Positions 45,305-53,466 are shown, counted from the stretch's first letter. The stretch is 64,000 nucleotides of DNA from Anaerolineaceae bacterium (GCA_029265815.1 JAJUGU010000005.1:124001-188000), one strand, 5' to 3'. Notes: a model not told the origin generated them from the sequence alone. Numbers and translations: made by a program.

Positions 45305-45372
45305 AAGTGTAACCGTGGTTACACTTTTCGATCGTTTTCAACATCCGATAAAGCGTTACCGCGGTTACACTT
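45305..45372. repeat. 22-bp palindromic sites, copies C3 and C4
   Basis: C3 (45305-45326) reads AAGTGTAACC-GT-GGTTACACTT, with perfect arms extending to 12 bases (AAAAGTGTAACC). C4 (45351-45372) reads AAGCGTTACC-GC-GGTTACACTT. They are 46 bases apart between the convergent AraC and ParB genes, a place that does not fit an operator for either and fits parS-type sites near parB. Confidence 0.75.
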
Positions 45373-45422
45373 GGTGATTTTTATAGAAAATTGGTCAGGT
45401 TGGATTGCGCGTTTAAAAAAGC

Positions 45423-46565
45423 TCAATTGTGATCGAGGCGGGCGCGGATCAGGCGGGCGAGTTCCTCAAGGAAGGTTAATGCTTCCTTACCGCCGCCTTT
45501 GACCACCAGGGTGTCGGCGATTTCATCCAGTGCCTGGTCCTGTCCTTTGCGGTCCAGTTCGCTGAGGGTCTGCACGAAGCGCCTCAGGGAGCGCGCCGCC
45601 TGGCGGCCGGGTTCGGGAAGGATGGGAGTAGAGGCGCGTCTGGGAAGCACGGTCTCATTCTGCGGGGGGACGGCAATTTCTGCAACTTCTTCTGATGTGA
45701 GCTGGTTCTGAATGCTGAGCCTGATCATGCGTTCCCACTGATCGCGGGGCGATGAAAGGATTTCGCGCAGCACTCGTTCAGAAAGGCGGTAGCGGTCAGC
45801 CAGGTCGAGCTGCGAACTGGGCAATTGAAGGATGTTGAGCAGCTGCACCATGCGCGGACGGGTCAGTTGCATGATAGGGATCAGGCGGTCCCACAGACCG
45901 GTGGGCATGCGCTGGGTGCGGGCGATGCGAAAGAAATCGTAATCATCGGTCACGTCAGATTCGGGTTCGATGCCGAGTTCAGCGAGGATCAGAGAAGCCA
46001 CTTCACACGCCTGCTCTACAGCTGAAGGCGGTTCGGCGTGGCGGTTTTCGAGCACCTGACGCTGGCGGGTGGGCTTTTCGACCACCTCAACGCGCAGCAG
46101 GGGTTCGTCTTCAGCGCCAGAAGAAGCGTACTGCAGGCAGGCAGCCCAAAAGCGCCGCTCACCGGTTTCGATCTGAAACACATATTCGCCGTTTGTGTTC
46201 AGTACCCATTTGCCGGTAATGGATTTGATTTGACCATGCTCTTCAAAAGAAGAACCCATGGCCAGCAGGCGGTCGATTTCCTGCGCAGTACCGGGGTCTG
46301 AGCGTGCCAGGGCCAGCCATTCCATGGCTGCCTGGTAGCAGTTGATTGAACCGGAGAAAAAAGCCGCTCTGATCTCGGCGGGCAGCAGGCGGCGCGGCTG
46401 AAAGCGATCCGGCTGCATCTGGCTGGGTTTAAGGCGTTCGATGCGTTCCACCGCAGGGGCAATCTGGACGACTTGCGATGGAATAACCGGGGGTTGAATT
46501 TTCGGCTGTTCACTGCCGTTTGAATTCAGATCCTCAAATGCGCTGTACCTTTTTTTGGCTGGCAT
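45423..46565 (-). CDS. ParB-like partition protein
   Basis: 380 residues, start ATG with AAGGA. N-terminal low-complexity and Pro-rich (~40 residues), then the ParB/Srx-type domain with ERLKPSQMQPDRFQPRR, GSSFEEHGQIKSITGKWV and the CTP-binding box ETGERRFWAACLQYAS. A region of ~45 residues lies between the first and second boxes, larger than in chromosomal ParB. The helix-turn-helix-type middle (MPTGLWDRLIPIMQLTRPRMVQLLNILQLP) and C-terminal helices follow. It forms an operon with parA 46580-47428 (14 bases between). Likely targets are the 22-bp palindromes nearby. Confidence 0.88.
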   Translation of the reverse strand: MPAKKRYSAFEDLNSNGSEQPKIQPPVIPSQVVQIAPAVERIERLKPSQMQPDRFQPRRLLPAEIRAAFFSGSINCYQAAMEWLALARSDPGTAQEIDRLLAMGSSFEEHGQIKSITGKWVLNTNGEYVFQIETGERRFWAACLQYASSGAEDEPLLRVEVVEKPTRQRQVLENRHAEPPSAVEQACEVASLILAELGIEPESDVTDDYDFFRIARTQRMPTGLWDRLIPIMQLTRPRMVQLLNILQLPSSQLDLADRYRLSERVLREILSSPRDQWERMIRLSIQNQLTSEEVAEIAVPPQNETVLPRRASTPILPEPGRQAARSLRRFVQTLSELDRKGQDQALDEIADTLVVKGGGKEALTFLEELARLIRARLDHN

Positions 46566-46579
46566 AAGCGATTCCTTTT

Positions 46580-47428
46580 TCAGGTACGTCCGTTGGTACC
46601 CGTTTTCATGAGCACAATGTCGATCAGGCTGGCGTATTCCCGGGTGGCGCGTGAACTGGAAGCGATATTATCAGCACTGCGGATGCGCGGCGGGCGGTAG
46701 GTGAAAACATCCATGTGGCTGGAATGGGCATAAGCCAGGTCGGATGCTTTATGGATTGGCGGCAGGATCATTTGTTTGTAACGGCTCTGCAGTTCGGCCA
46801 GGATTTCCTGCGCCTCGCTGCGCTGCTCTTCGCACAGGGTCGGCAGGTACCCCATGATCTTCAGATCAGGTTTGAAATGCGTCTGCACCTGTTCGATCGT
46901 GCGCTGCAATTCGATCAGGCCCGACACCCCCAGATAAGAAGTCTCGACAGGCACGATGACCTGGTCGGCAGCGACAAGCGCGTTGATGAGCAGGTCGCCC
47001 GTGTTTGGGGGAGTATCGATGACGATGTAAGCGTACTCAGACTGCACGGCAGAAAGTGCGCGCAGCAGGCGGGTTTCATTCGCCATCAAAGAAGGCAGCT
47101 CGCGTGCCGCCCGAATCATGGCGGCGCGGTCTGAAGGAACATAGAAAAGGTTGGGGTGATATTCACTGCGCTGGATCAAGCGCTGGATCGAAGGCGGGGG
47201 AGTCTCGGTCAGCAGGGTTGCCAGAGAGACCGGGAAACTCATCTGGTGTTTGTCGTATCCGATTGCCAGCAGGGCGTGCACCTGGGGGTCCATATCCACA
47301 AGCAGTACACGGCTTCGGGTGGCGGGTTCATCAACCAGGCGCAGCGCTAGCCCGGCGGCGAGGTTCACGGCGGTGGTGGTCTTGCCTACCCCGCCTTTTT
47401 CATTCGCAATCGTGATGGTAATGGCCAT
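46580..47428 (-). CDS. ParA-family partition ATPase
   Basis: 282 residues. AITITIANEKGGVGKTTTAVNLAAGL is the deviant Walker A; VLLVDMDPQVHALLAIGYD, YIVIDTPPNTGDLLINALVAADQVIVPV and the later RIRSADNIASSSRATREYA complete the Soj/ParA pattern. It is distinct from the ParA at 43183-43953 and coupled to the ParB gene. It has the role of a dedicated DNA-segregation motor with ParB. The region upstream has TTTGGGTGA / TCACCCAAA arms, candidates for autoregulation. Confidence 0.94.
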   Translation of the reverse strand: MAITITIANEKGGVGKTTTAVNLAAGLALRLVDEPATRSRVLLVDMDPQVHALLAIGYDKHQMSFPVSLATLLTETPPPSIQRLIQRSEYHPNLFYVPSDRAAMIRAARELPSLMANETRLLRALSAVQSEYAYIVIDTPPNTGDLLINALVAADQVIVPVETSYLGVSGLIELQRTIEQVQTHFKPDLKIMGYLPTLCEEQRSEAQEILAELQSRYKQMILPPIHKASDLAYAHSSHMDVFTYRPPRIRSADNIASSSRATREYASLIDIVLMKTGTNGRT

Positions 47429-47451
47429 TATTTCCTGTCTGTTCTTTGCAT

Positions 47452-47482
47452 TTTGGGTGAAATATTGAGTAAATCACCCAAA
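47452..47482. repeat. Inverted repeat between parA and the ExeA-like gene
   Basis: TTTGGGTGA (47452-47460) and TCACCCAAA (47474-47482) form perfect 9-base arms over a 13-base spacer. Related half-sites occur at 47524 (TTGGGTA), 48798 (TACCCAAAA) and 48833 (TATGGGTA). The position, in the divergent promoter region, suggests shared control of the parAB and ExeA operons. Confidence 0.55.
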
Positions 47483-47637
47483 TTATACACAAAAGTAACG
47501 ATTTATCCTATATTAGCATAAAATTGGGTATACTTCAACTAATTATGTTATTTTTAATCAATTCCGATATAAAATACGTTAACTCTATTGATTTCACTCG
47601 TTAATCGTGCGATAATTAAGGAGCAATAGGAGGATTT

Positions 47638-48456
47638 ATGGGCGATTTGATGAACGACGACGAGTGGCGCCTGGTTCGCATGGACCGCCTGGGGCTGAAG
47701 GAAGATCCTTTCAAACTCTCAGCCGATCCGCGTTATCTCTATCTCGGGCCTGAACACCTGGCCGTCTATCGGCAGGCGCAGGGTGTGATTTCGCGCCGGC
47801 GCGGCCTGGCGTTGATCACGGGAGATATGGGAATGGGCAAGAGTTCGCTCGCACGGCGGCTCTATGACGTATACGCCTCCGAAGAAGCGGTGGATATCTG
47901 TTATATCCACACCGCTGCTTTTAAGTCTGCGATGGATGCAGCACGGCAGATCTCGCAGAACCTGGGGGTACCGCCGCAGCGCTCATTCCAGCGCCAGATG
48001 GAGGGGCTGGAAAAATTCATGGCCGATGCCTATACCTCAAATCACAACGTCATCGTTCTACTGGATGACGCGCAGTTGATGGAACCAGAAGCGCTGGAAG
48101 TGTTGCACCGCCTCTACAATTTTGATTACGATGCCAAGGTGGTGCAGGTGCTCGCCTTCGGACAATCTGAAATGCAGGCTGTTTTCGAGACCAATAAACC
48201 CGTCAATTCGCGCGTTTTTGTCCGCCTGGCCCTGCCGCCCCTAACGCTCTCCAGCGCACTCCAGATGGTTCTCTTCCGCCTGCGCGTTGCGGGCCGATCC
48301 GAACCGCTCATTAATGACGATGCGTTTGAAGTCCTCTACGAAAAATCCCAGGGCGTGCCGCGTGAGATCATCCGCCTGTGCGCCCTCTCGATGGATCACC
48401 TGTTGGAAAGCGATGAATCCATGATCAATATTGAAAATGCTCGAAAGGTGAACTGA
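47638..48456 (+). CDS. ExeA/TniB-like AAA ATPase
   Basis: 272 residues with GGAGGATTT upstream. The N-terminus LGLKEDPFKLSADPRYLYLGPEHLAVYRQ is the standard ExeA-like opening ('F..tPDP.FL...H..AL'). Walker A GDMGMGKSSLARRL, Walker B NVIVLLDDAQLM, sensor-like QVLAFGQSEM and a C-terminal lid (NDDAFEVLYEKSQGVPREIIRLC) follow. Such ATPases serve type II secretion (ExeA), transposon target choice (TniB/MuB) or plasmid functions. No transposase is near, and it is followed two bases later by the 48459 gene, then a DnaA-domain protein, so a role in DNA handling is more likely than secretion. Confidence 0.85.
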   Translation: MGDLMNDDEWRLVRMDRLGLKEDPFKLSADPRYLYLGPEHLAVYRQAQGVISRRRGLALITGDMGMGKSSLARRLYDVYASEEAVDICYIHTAAFKSAMDAARQISQNLGVPPQRSFQRQMEGLEKFMADAYTSNHNVIVLLDDAQLMEPEALEVLHRLYNFDYDAKVVQVLAFGQSEMQAVFETNKPVNSRVFVRLALPPLTLSSALQMVLFRLRVAGRSEPLINDDAFEVLYEKSQGVPREIIRLCALSMDHLLESDESMINIENARKVN

Positions 48457-48458
48457 TT

Positions 48459-48788
48459 ATGGCGTCTTTACAAAACCCGAACAGGAATGCCTGGGTGCAG
48501 CTTTACGAAGCCCGGCGCGTCCCCAATGAGCCAGAAGTGCGCTCTCCCGGACGCCCTCCCGGCATCGTTCCCCGCCGTAAGGTTGGTCTGACTCTCTCTC
48601 AGGGTGAGATCACCGAACTTGAAAACTGGCGTGAGCGATTCTCGCGAATGCTCCACCGTTCTGTTTCAGCCGGTGAGACGGTGGGAATCTTAACACGCAT
48701 CTGCACTGCCCGCTTTGCCCGTATGAAAGATGAAGAAGGAATGGAAGCGCTGGCGGCGCTGGTTGAACGCCTGGTAGGTGAGGAGTGA
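48459..48788 (+). CDS. Small basic DNA-binding-like protein (RHH-like)
   Basis: 109 residues. The N-terminal part has SPGRPPG (AT-hook-like GRP core) followed by PRRKVGLTLSQGEITELENWRERFSRMLHRSVSAGETVGILTRICTARF, which fits a strand plus two helices as in RHH proteins. Unknown function. It starts two bases after the ExeA-like gene's stop, so the two are co-translated. It ends before an AT-rich stretch that carries the promoter of the DnaA-domain gene. Confidence 0.72.
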   Translation: MASLQNPNRNAWVQLYEARRVPNEPEVRSPGRPPGIVPRRKVGLTLSQGEITELENWRERFSRMLHRSVSAGETVGILTRICTARFARMKDEEGMEALAALVERLVGEE

Positions 48789-48879
48789 ATATTTTCTACC
48801 CAAAAATAACTTGTTTAATGGTAGAAAAAAATATGGGTAAAAAATGAAAATGCTGCATGGCCTGAAAAAAATTAGATAC

Positions 48880-48907
48880 TTGAAAAATAGAAAAATTGTT
48901 CTATAAT
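48880..48907 (+). promoter_or_regulatory. Promoter of the DnaA-domain gene
   Basis: TTGAAA (48880-48885), 16-base spacer, TATAAT (48902-48907), with AT-rich sequence upstream. The leader to the ATG at 48990 is about 75 bases. Confidence 0.6.
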
Positions 48908-48989
48908 TATGAAAGGCCATCGGGTGGGAATCGGGAATTCACAAAAGGTTATACGCTGACAGGTTGAGCGCAGATGAACGGAATATGAA

Positions 48990-49910
48990 ATGGATCAAAG
49001 CGTGAAGGGTCATTCAATCGGATTTGAAAAACCAGATTACCAGCAAGCCTGGGAAATGGTTTTAGGCGACCTGCGGGCAGAAATGTCCAGAGCGCTTTAT
49101 GAAACCTGGGTTCAGCCGCTGCGCCCGGTTGGATACCAGAACAAGACCTTTACGGTTGGAGCTTACAACACCTACGGCCGTGCATGGGTTGAGGAACGAC
49201 TGAGCGCGCGCATTACGAGACTGCTTGAGGGGATGTACGGTGAACCGGTGAAATTCAATGTTGTGGTCTCTAACGGTTTTTACAGGCCGGGCGATAGAGC
49301 GGGTGAAGGGGTTACCCCCAGTAAAAAAGCTGTCCCGCAGGATATTAACGCCCGCGTGTCAGAGGTTAAGCCGGATCCGCTTTCTCTTGATGAAATAGAT
49401 GCCCGGGAGGTGATTGAAGAAACCGGCGGCGGGAATACTGCTTCAATCCGGTCGCGCAAGGTAATGCTGCAGCGCGCGTACGGCAGTGAGCGTGCCAAGT
49501 TGATCCAGCCGGAACGAGGCATGTTCGTCACCGGGTATTTCTTCAACAACTGGCTGCCGTTGTTGGGTCATTCAGCCTTTACCATTATCATGGCGGCGCG
49601 CTCGATGTGTTACTGGAACCCGATGACCGGCGAACTGCGCAATGTGGTCGAAACAGAAATGGGTGAAATTGCCGAGCGCGCAGCTGTTTCGGTGCGCACG
49701 GTAAAAGACGTGCTGAACGCCGAACTGGTGCAGCGCTACTTCCTGCGCTACCGGGTGCGCCGCGTGATGACGTCCAACGGCGTGCGCACGGCCGGCATCA
49801 GCCTGCAGGTGCGCATGGACGATCCACTGACGCCGCTCGACCAGGTGAAAACCGGTTTAATGGAAGAAGAGGAATGGTACCTGCCTGAATTTTCGGGGGA
49901 AAAGGAATAA
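48990..49910 (+). CDS. DnaA domain I-like / winged-helix replication-initiator candidate
   Basis: 306 residues. Residues ~14-95 fit DnaA domain I closely: WEMVLGDLRAEMSRALYETWVQPLRP, then FTVGAYNTYGRAWVEERLSARITRLLEGMYGEPVKFNVVVS (E. coli: W..CL..L......F..WI.PL). After a linker, residues ~170-270 form a helix-turn-helix-like region (VVETEMGEIAERAAVSVRTVKDVLNAELVQRYFLRY). There is no AAA+ domain, so this is not DnaA itself. It is the best initiator candidate for the iteron array 6 kb away. A DnaA domain I tail could recruit DnaB or DnaA. Confidence 0.75.
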   Translation: MDQSVKGHSIGFEKPDYQQAWEMVLGDLRAEMSRALYETWVQPLRPVGYQNKTFTVGAYNTYGRAWVEERLSARITRLLEGMYGEPVKFNVVVSNGFYRPGDRAGEGVTPSKKAVPQDINARVSEVKPDPLSLDEIDAREVIEETGGGNTASIRSRKVMLQRAYGSERAKLIQPERGMFVTGYFFNNWLPLLGHSAFTIIMAARSMCYWNPMTGELRNVVETEMGEIAERAAVSVRTVKDVLNAELVQRYFLRYRVRRVMTSNGVRTAGISLQVRMDDPLTPLDQVKTGLMEEEEWYLPEFSGEKE

Positions 49911-50064
49911 GCGGGTTATTAAAGACATCTTCGTTCGAGATTTTCAACTCAACCACCGAAATTTCTCTGAATTCTACCTCTAAAATACCCGCTTGACGCG
50001 AATTTAAATTTCTCTAGAATGCGCGAAAGGGCCGGTGATTAACAGACAGCGGGTTTATTAGGGC

Positions 50065-51234
50065 TCATTGTGCACTGGCTGATGAATCAGTGTTGGTCGG
50101 ATTGCCCGCCTCTGAACGGTCGTTAGTTGAAATATCCTTTAAAGAAGTATGTTGCAGCCTGCGGAATGAGTAAAACCCAACCCCAAACGAAAACCAGAGG
50201 GTGATCCCGCGGTAGATGAGAGTGATCAGCACCGCCATCGAAAATGGGACGTTCAGCGCATTAAGGGTGAGGGGGAAAAGACCTTCAACAAATCCAATTC
50301 CGGCGGGGGAGGGAGTGACATAAAAGAAAAGTTGAGCGATACCGTAACCCGCCACCACCGTCCCCAGAGAAAAGGGCACTTTGAGAGAGAGAAAGATCGA
50401 GGTTAGAACCCCGATTAAAAGCAGCTTGTTATTCAACGCAAAGATTAACGGCCAGTACAGTTCACGCGTCGTTCCGCGCAGAGCGGCAATGCCTTCTCCA
50501 ATCTCCTTCGCCAGAGAGTGGGCTTTTTCAGCCTGGATCAACTCGCGGTGGATGAATCGACCTGTGAGACGATTGGCCAGGCTGGCCATTTTGAACATCA
50601 GATCACCCAGCTGTTTTTGAGAGCGGTATCCGATATAAAGGATCGCGCTGAGGACAAGCGTGATCAGAAGGAGGATGAAGGCCGCTGCGATCTCGCTGTG
50701 GGTGATGTTGTGGCGGCGAATCAGCGCTACGAAACCCAGGACGACCACGCATAATAACGAAATGTATTCATAAATCGCAAACAAAATCCCTGCCACCATG
50801 ACGCGCGCCGTGGGCTGGTTGCGCTGTTTGGCCGCGTCCATGAACACAGCCACTCCCACCAATCCACCGCTGGGAGCGATCATATTGACAAATGTTGAAG
50901 CCGTGCTCAACAGCCAGAGCTGGCGCCAGGATTCATCCAGACCGACCAGACGGTATAACGACCGGTAGGTCAGCGAGTTATTGATCAGACACGTGATCTG
51001 CAAGGCCAACGCGAGCAGAATAAAAAGCCAGTTTCCCCGGCTCATCGCTGCGGCGATACGTTCTAACTCCGTGATGCTGACCACGATAAAGATTATGGCG
51101 GCGATCACGGCAATCCATAAAATGATTTTACGCATGGGCACGCGGCGGTGGTTGATTTCCATTTTTGCTTTCTCTGCATGTTTCCGATAAATGCTTGATC
51201 TTGACCCTGGGGCGACCTTTTTTTCAAAACTCAT
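50065..51234 (-). CDS. UPF0104 / YbhN (AglD2)-like integral membrane protein
   Basis: 389 residues with about nine membrane helices after a basic N-terminal tail. Family marks: RGNWLFILLALALQITCLINNSLTYRSLYRLVG, ASTFVNMIAPSGGLVGVAVFMDAAKQRN (the GG motif of the fold), and the late FFYVTPSPAGIGFVEGLFPLTLNALNV (TPSPAG.G..E). Relatives are MprF membrane domains (lysyl-phosphatidylglycerol flippases) and archaeal AglD. Probably moves a lipid-linked sugar or lipid. The first codon used (ATG at 51234) could be replaced by ATG at 51162 or 51135; the tail is not conserved. Confidence 0.87.
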   Translation of the reverse strand: MSFEKKVAPGSRSSIYRKHAEKAKMEINHRRVPMRKIILWIAVIAAIIFIVVSITELERIAAAMSRGNWLFILLALALQITCLINNSLTYRSLYRLVGLDESWRQLWLLSTASTFVNMIAPSGGLVGVAVFMDAAKQRNQPTARVMVAGILFAIYEYISLLCVVVLGFVALIRRHNITHSEIAAAFILLLITLVLSAILYIGYRSQKQLGDLMFKMASLANRLTGRFIHRELIQAEKAHSLAKEIGEGIAALRGTTRELYWPLIFALNNKLLLIGVLTSIFLSLKVPFSLGTVVAGYGIAQLFFYVTPSPAGIGFVEGLFPLTLNALNVPFSMAVLITLIYRGITLWFSFGVGFYSFRRLQHTSLKDISTNDRSEAGNPTNTDSSASAQ

Positions 51235-51427
51235 TTAACTATAATCTTTTTATTTCAACAAACCAATGGTTGAAACCATGGCGAAAAATCGCAGAGAGAA
51301 AACCTGCCTGCCAGCATCAGACTGTTTTTTATCATAAATTCATGTAAAGATCGATTGATGGCGTAGTATGATGATTAAGTAGATTGAACTCATAGAAGAA
51401 AGTAAGTTGTATTATGAGGAGGTCAGT

Positions 51428-52324
51428 ATGCGATCCTACCGAAATCGATATTTCTTCGGTCTCCTTCTCATGATGTCCTTGGTGCTGATTTGCGCCTGTC
51501 AACCGCCCACTCCCCGGCCTACCGCCACAGCCCAGCCTACTCCCACCATCACCCCCACGCCCGCCCCTCAACCAATGGAAATTGAGGAACTCCTGCAAAA
51601 CTGCGCCAGCCTGGATGAACAGGATGTAACGGTGATCCTGACGGGCAAGGTGTTCCTGCCGCCTGAATCAGTATACGGGTACGAGGGTTGGTACGGCATG
51701 AACCTGATCACCGGAACCCGTGTCAACGCCCTTTTCCAGGTGGGCACGGGTGCCAACACGATGAACGATCTTCCACATTATTTCTTTGAACAGGATCTGG
51801 TGATCCGCGCCGATGACGGCAGAATCATCCGCCATGGGCACCAAGTAAGGGTGACCGGGCGTCCCAGGTATCGCGCCGATAGCGAAAACCGCCGCTGTGA
51901 AATTTTTGTGGACAGAGTAGATTCATTGATGCCTGAAGATGTATTGCAGCCGTTAGATCTGACCGTTGAAGAGCTGAATGACGACGACACCGTGAACGAT
52001 TGTTCAGACCTGGAATTCTCGCGCCAGTTTGTGCGCCTGAGCGGAGAATTGCGTATAGACGAATTTACATCCCTGTGTCAGCTAAAAAACTGCAAGGTAA
52101 CATTCGAAGATCCCACTGGATCTGCCGATGTGATGATCCTGGAAGGGGAGGGACCCAACCACATGGCGGCGCTCCCCGAGACACCCACTAACCAGGATCT
52201 GCAGGTCAGAGATCAAAATGGAGACCTGGTCGATAACGCGAATCTTTCATTGATCGGCGTGGTGTCCTTGTCAGATAAATATGAATGTGAGATGACTGTT
52301 TACGAGATTGAAAAAGGGAAGTGA
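51428..52324 (+). CDS. Lipoprotein with duplicated OB-like domain
   Basis: 298 residues from the ATG at 51428 (GAGGAGG upstream). The lipobox is around LICAC, and the Thr/Pro-rich linker (TATAQPTPTITPTPAPQ) is typical of this genome's lipoproteins. Two halves of ~100 residues repeat each other: 'DVTVILTGKVFLPP...GRIIRHGHQVRVTGRPRY...CEIFVDRV' and 'RQFVRLSGELRIDE...CKVTFEDPTGSAD...NANLSLIGVVSL...CEMTVYEIE'. Each half looks like a five-stranded OB fold (tRNA_anti-like). Binding target unknown. Confidence 0.82.
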   Translation: MRSYRNRYFFGLLLMMSLVLICACQPPTPRPTATAQPTPTITPTPAPQPMEIEELLQNCASLDEQDVTVILTGKVFLPPESVYGYEGWYGMNLITGTRVNALFQVGTGANTMNDLPHYFFEQDLVIRADDGRIIRHGHQVRVTGRPRYRADSENRRCEIFVDRVDSLMPEDVLQPLDLTVEELNDDDTVNDCSDLEFSRQFVRLSGELRIDEFTSLCQLKNCKVTFEDPTGSADVMILEGEGPNHMAALPETPTNQDLQVRDQNGDLVDNANLSLIGVVSLSDKYECEMTVYEIEKGK

Positions 52325-52336
52325 CCGCGCTGGTGA

Positions 52337-53014
52337 TCACGCGATCCAGAGAAAGTAGAATCCTACCGCCAGTAAGAGAACACCCCCGGCCCGTTCAATG
52401 GTACTCGACCGGCTGCCCAGTCCGCGCAGACGCTTTAACACTGCGGTGAAGGTGCCGGCCAGGATGATTGGCACGCTGCGTCCAAGCGCATAGATAAAAA
52501 GCAGCACGGCACCGTAAAGCAGCCCCGAGTTTTCGGCCATCACGTAAGTGAGAATTACCGCCAGCACAGGCGTTCCGCATTGAGATGCCACCAACCCTGA
52601 GACCAATCCCAGCAGAAATGCACCCCACAACCCTCTGGCGGTCACCTTTTCCCGCAGGTTGCCGAACCATGCGGGTTCAGGGATGCGCAGCACTCCGATC
52701 ATTTGCAGCCCGATGAGGAAGCACACCACCGCCACCAGGTAGTACCAGATGCGCGTACCACCGCCCAGTAATCCACCAACCAGCGCAGCGGCGATCCCCA
52801 GCAGCATGAAGGTGATTGCCAGGCCGATCGAGAACAACAGCGAGATGCTGAAAGCGCGCCTGCGAGGCAGATCGTGTGAACCGCCGATGACGCCAACAAT
52901 GAGGGGGATCATTGCCACATTGCAGGGTTCGATGCTGGTCACCACACCTCCAGCGAACACCAGGAGGTAGCCCAGAATGGATGCCGGCTGTAAGAACGAA
53001 AGGTCGATGGCTAT
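52337..53014 (-). CDS. ccdA: CcdA-type cytochrome c biogenesis / disulphide transfer membrane protein
   Basis: About 225 residues with six helices. The redox Cys pair is in SIEPCNVAMIP and VASQCGTPV, and the family linker PRRRAFSISLLFSIG is present. An annotated-type start (GTG at 52960) gives 207 residues and cuts the conserved first helix. The sequence upstream in frame is AIDLSFLQPASILGYLL, with an AGGAGAT ribosome site seven bases before an ATA codon at 53014-53012, which overlaps the TAG stop of the thioredoxin gene as ATAG. CcdA carries electrons across the membrane from thioredoxin to periplasmic partners. Co-transcribed with the thioredoxin-like gene at 53011-53466. Confidence 0.85.
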   Translation of the reverse strand: MAIDLSFLQPASILGYLLVFAGGVVTSIEPCNVAMIPLIVGVIGGSHDLPRRRAFSISLLFSIGLAITFMLLGIAAALVGGLLGGGTRIWYYLVAVVCFLIGLQMIGVLRIPEPAWFGNLREKVTARGLWGAFLLGLVSGLVASQCGTPVLAVILTYVMAENSGLLYGAVLLFIYALGRSVPIILAGTFTAVLKRLRGLGSRSSTIERAGGVLLLAVGFYFLWIA

Positions 53015-53466
53015 GGCTGATCTCCTGCTAAGTCTGATAATTGTGTGCGCAATTCCTCCGCGCTCATTTTTTCTGGAACCAGAAGTCTCCGTCCGGTTTT
53101 ATCGATGAAAAGAGTCGTGGGGGTGATCTGAACGCCTGTTTTCTCGATCAGATCCATATTTTTTTCGTCGTAAACATTAACCTCGATCAGGGCCACGGTT
53201 GCCGTGAATGGGGGGTAGACTTCTTCAATCACCGCTTCCATTTCCCGGCAACTGCTGCAGGAGTCTGAATAGAAGTAAACCATCACAGGCATGCCCTCGG
53301 TAAGGTAAGTGTCGAGGGTTTCTTGCGCTGACCTGCTGCCTGAAAGAGCTGAAGGGGGGAGGATGACGAACTTTACCACCAGCGTCGCCGCAATGAGCAG
53401 CAGCACAATGCTGAGGATCATCACACGTGTGGATTTACTCAATTCTTTGGGCATTTGTTCATTCAT
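53011..53466 (-). CDS. Membrane-anchored thioredoxin-fold protein
   Basis: 151 residues: a short cytoplasmic tail, one membrane anchor (VMILSIVLLLIAATLVVKFVI) and a thioredoxin-like domain with active site FYSDSCSSCREMEAVI (CxxC = CSSC), EVNVYDEKN, and the cis-Pro loop VQITPTTLFID. It probably takes electrons from CcdA to reduce exported or apocytochrome-type targets. First gene of a two-gene operon with ccdA; the coupled ATAG junction suggests fixed stoichiometry. The start ATG is not preceded by a strong ribosome site. Confidence 0.88.
   Translation of the reverse strand: MNEQMPKELSKSTRVMILSIVLLLIAATLVVKFVILPPSALSGSRSAQETLDTYLTEGMPVMVYFYSDSCSSCREMEAVIEEVYPPFTATVALIEVNVYDEKNMDLIEKTGVQITPTTLFIDKTGRRLLVPEKMSAEELRTQLSDLAGDQP

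Noticed and set aside
45305-45372. Rho-independent terminators between the AraC and ParB genes
   Set aside because: The palindromes could form hairpins, but no T-tract follows and the same sequence recurs at 44206 in a promoter region, so protein-binding sites fit better.
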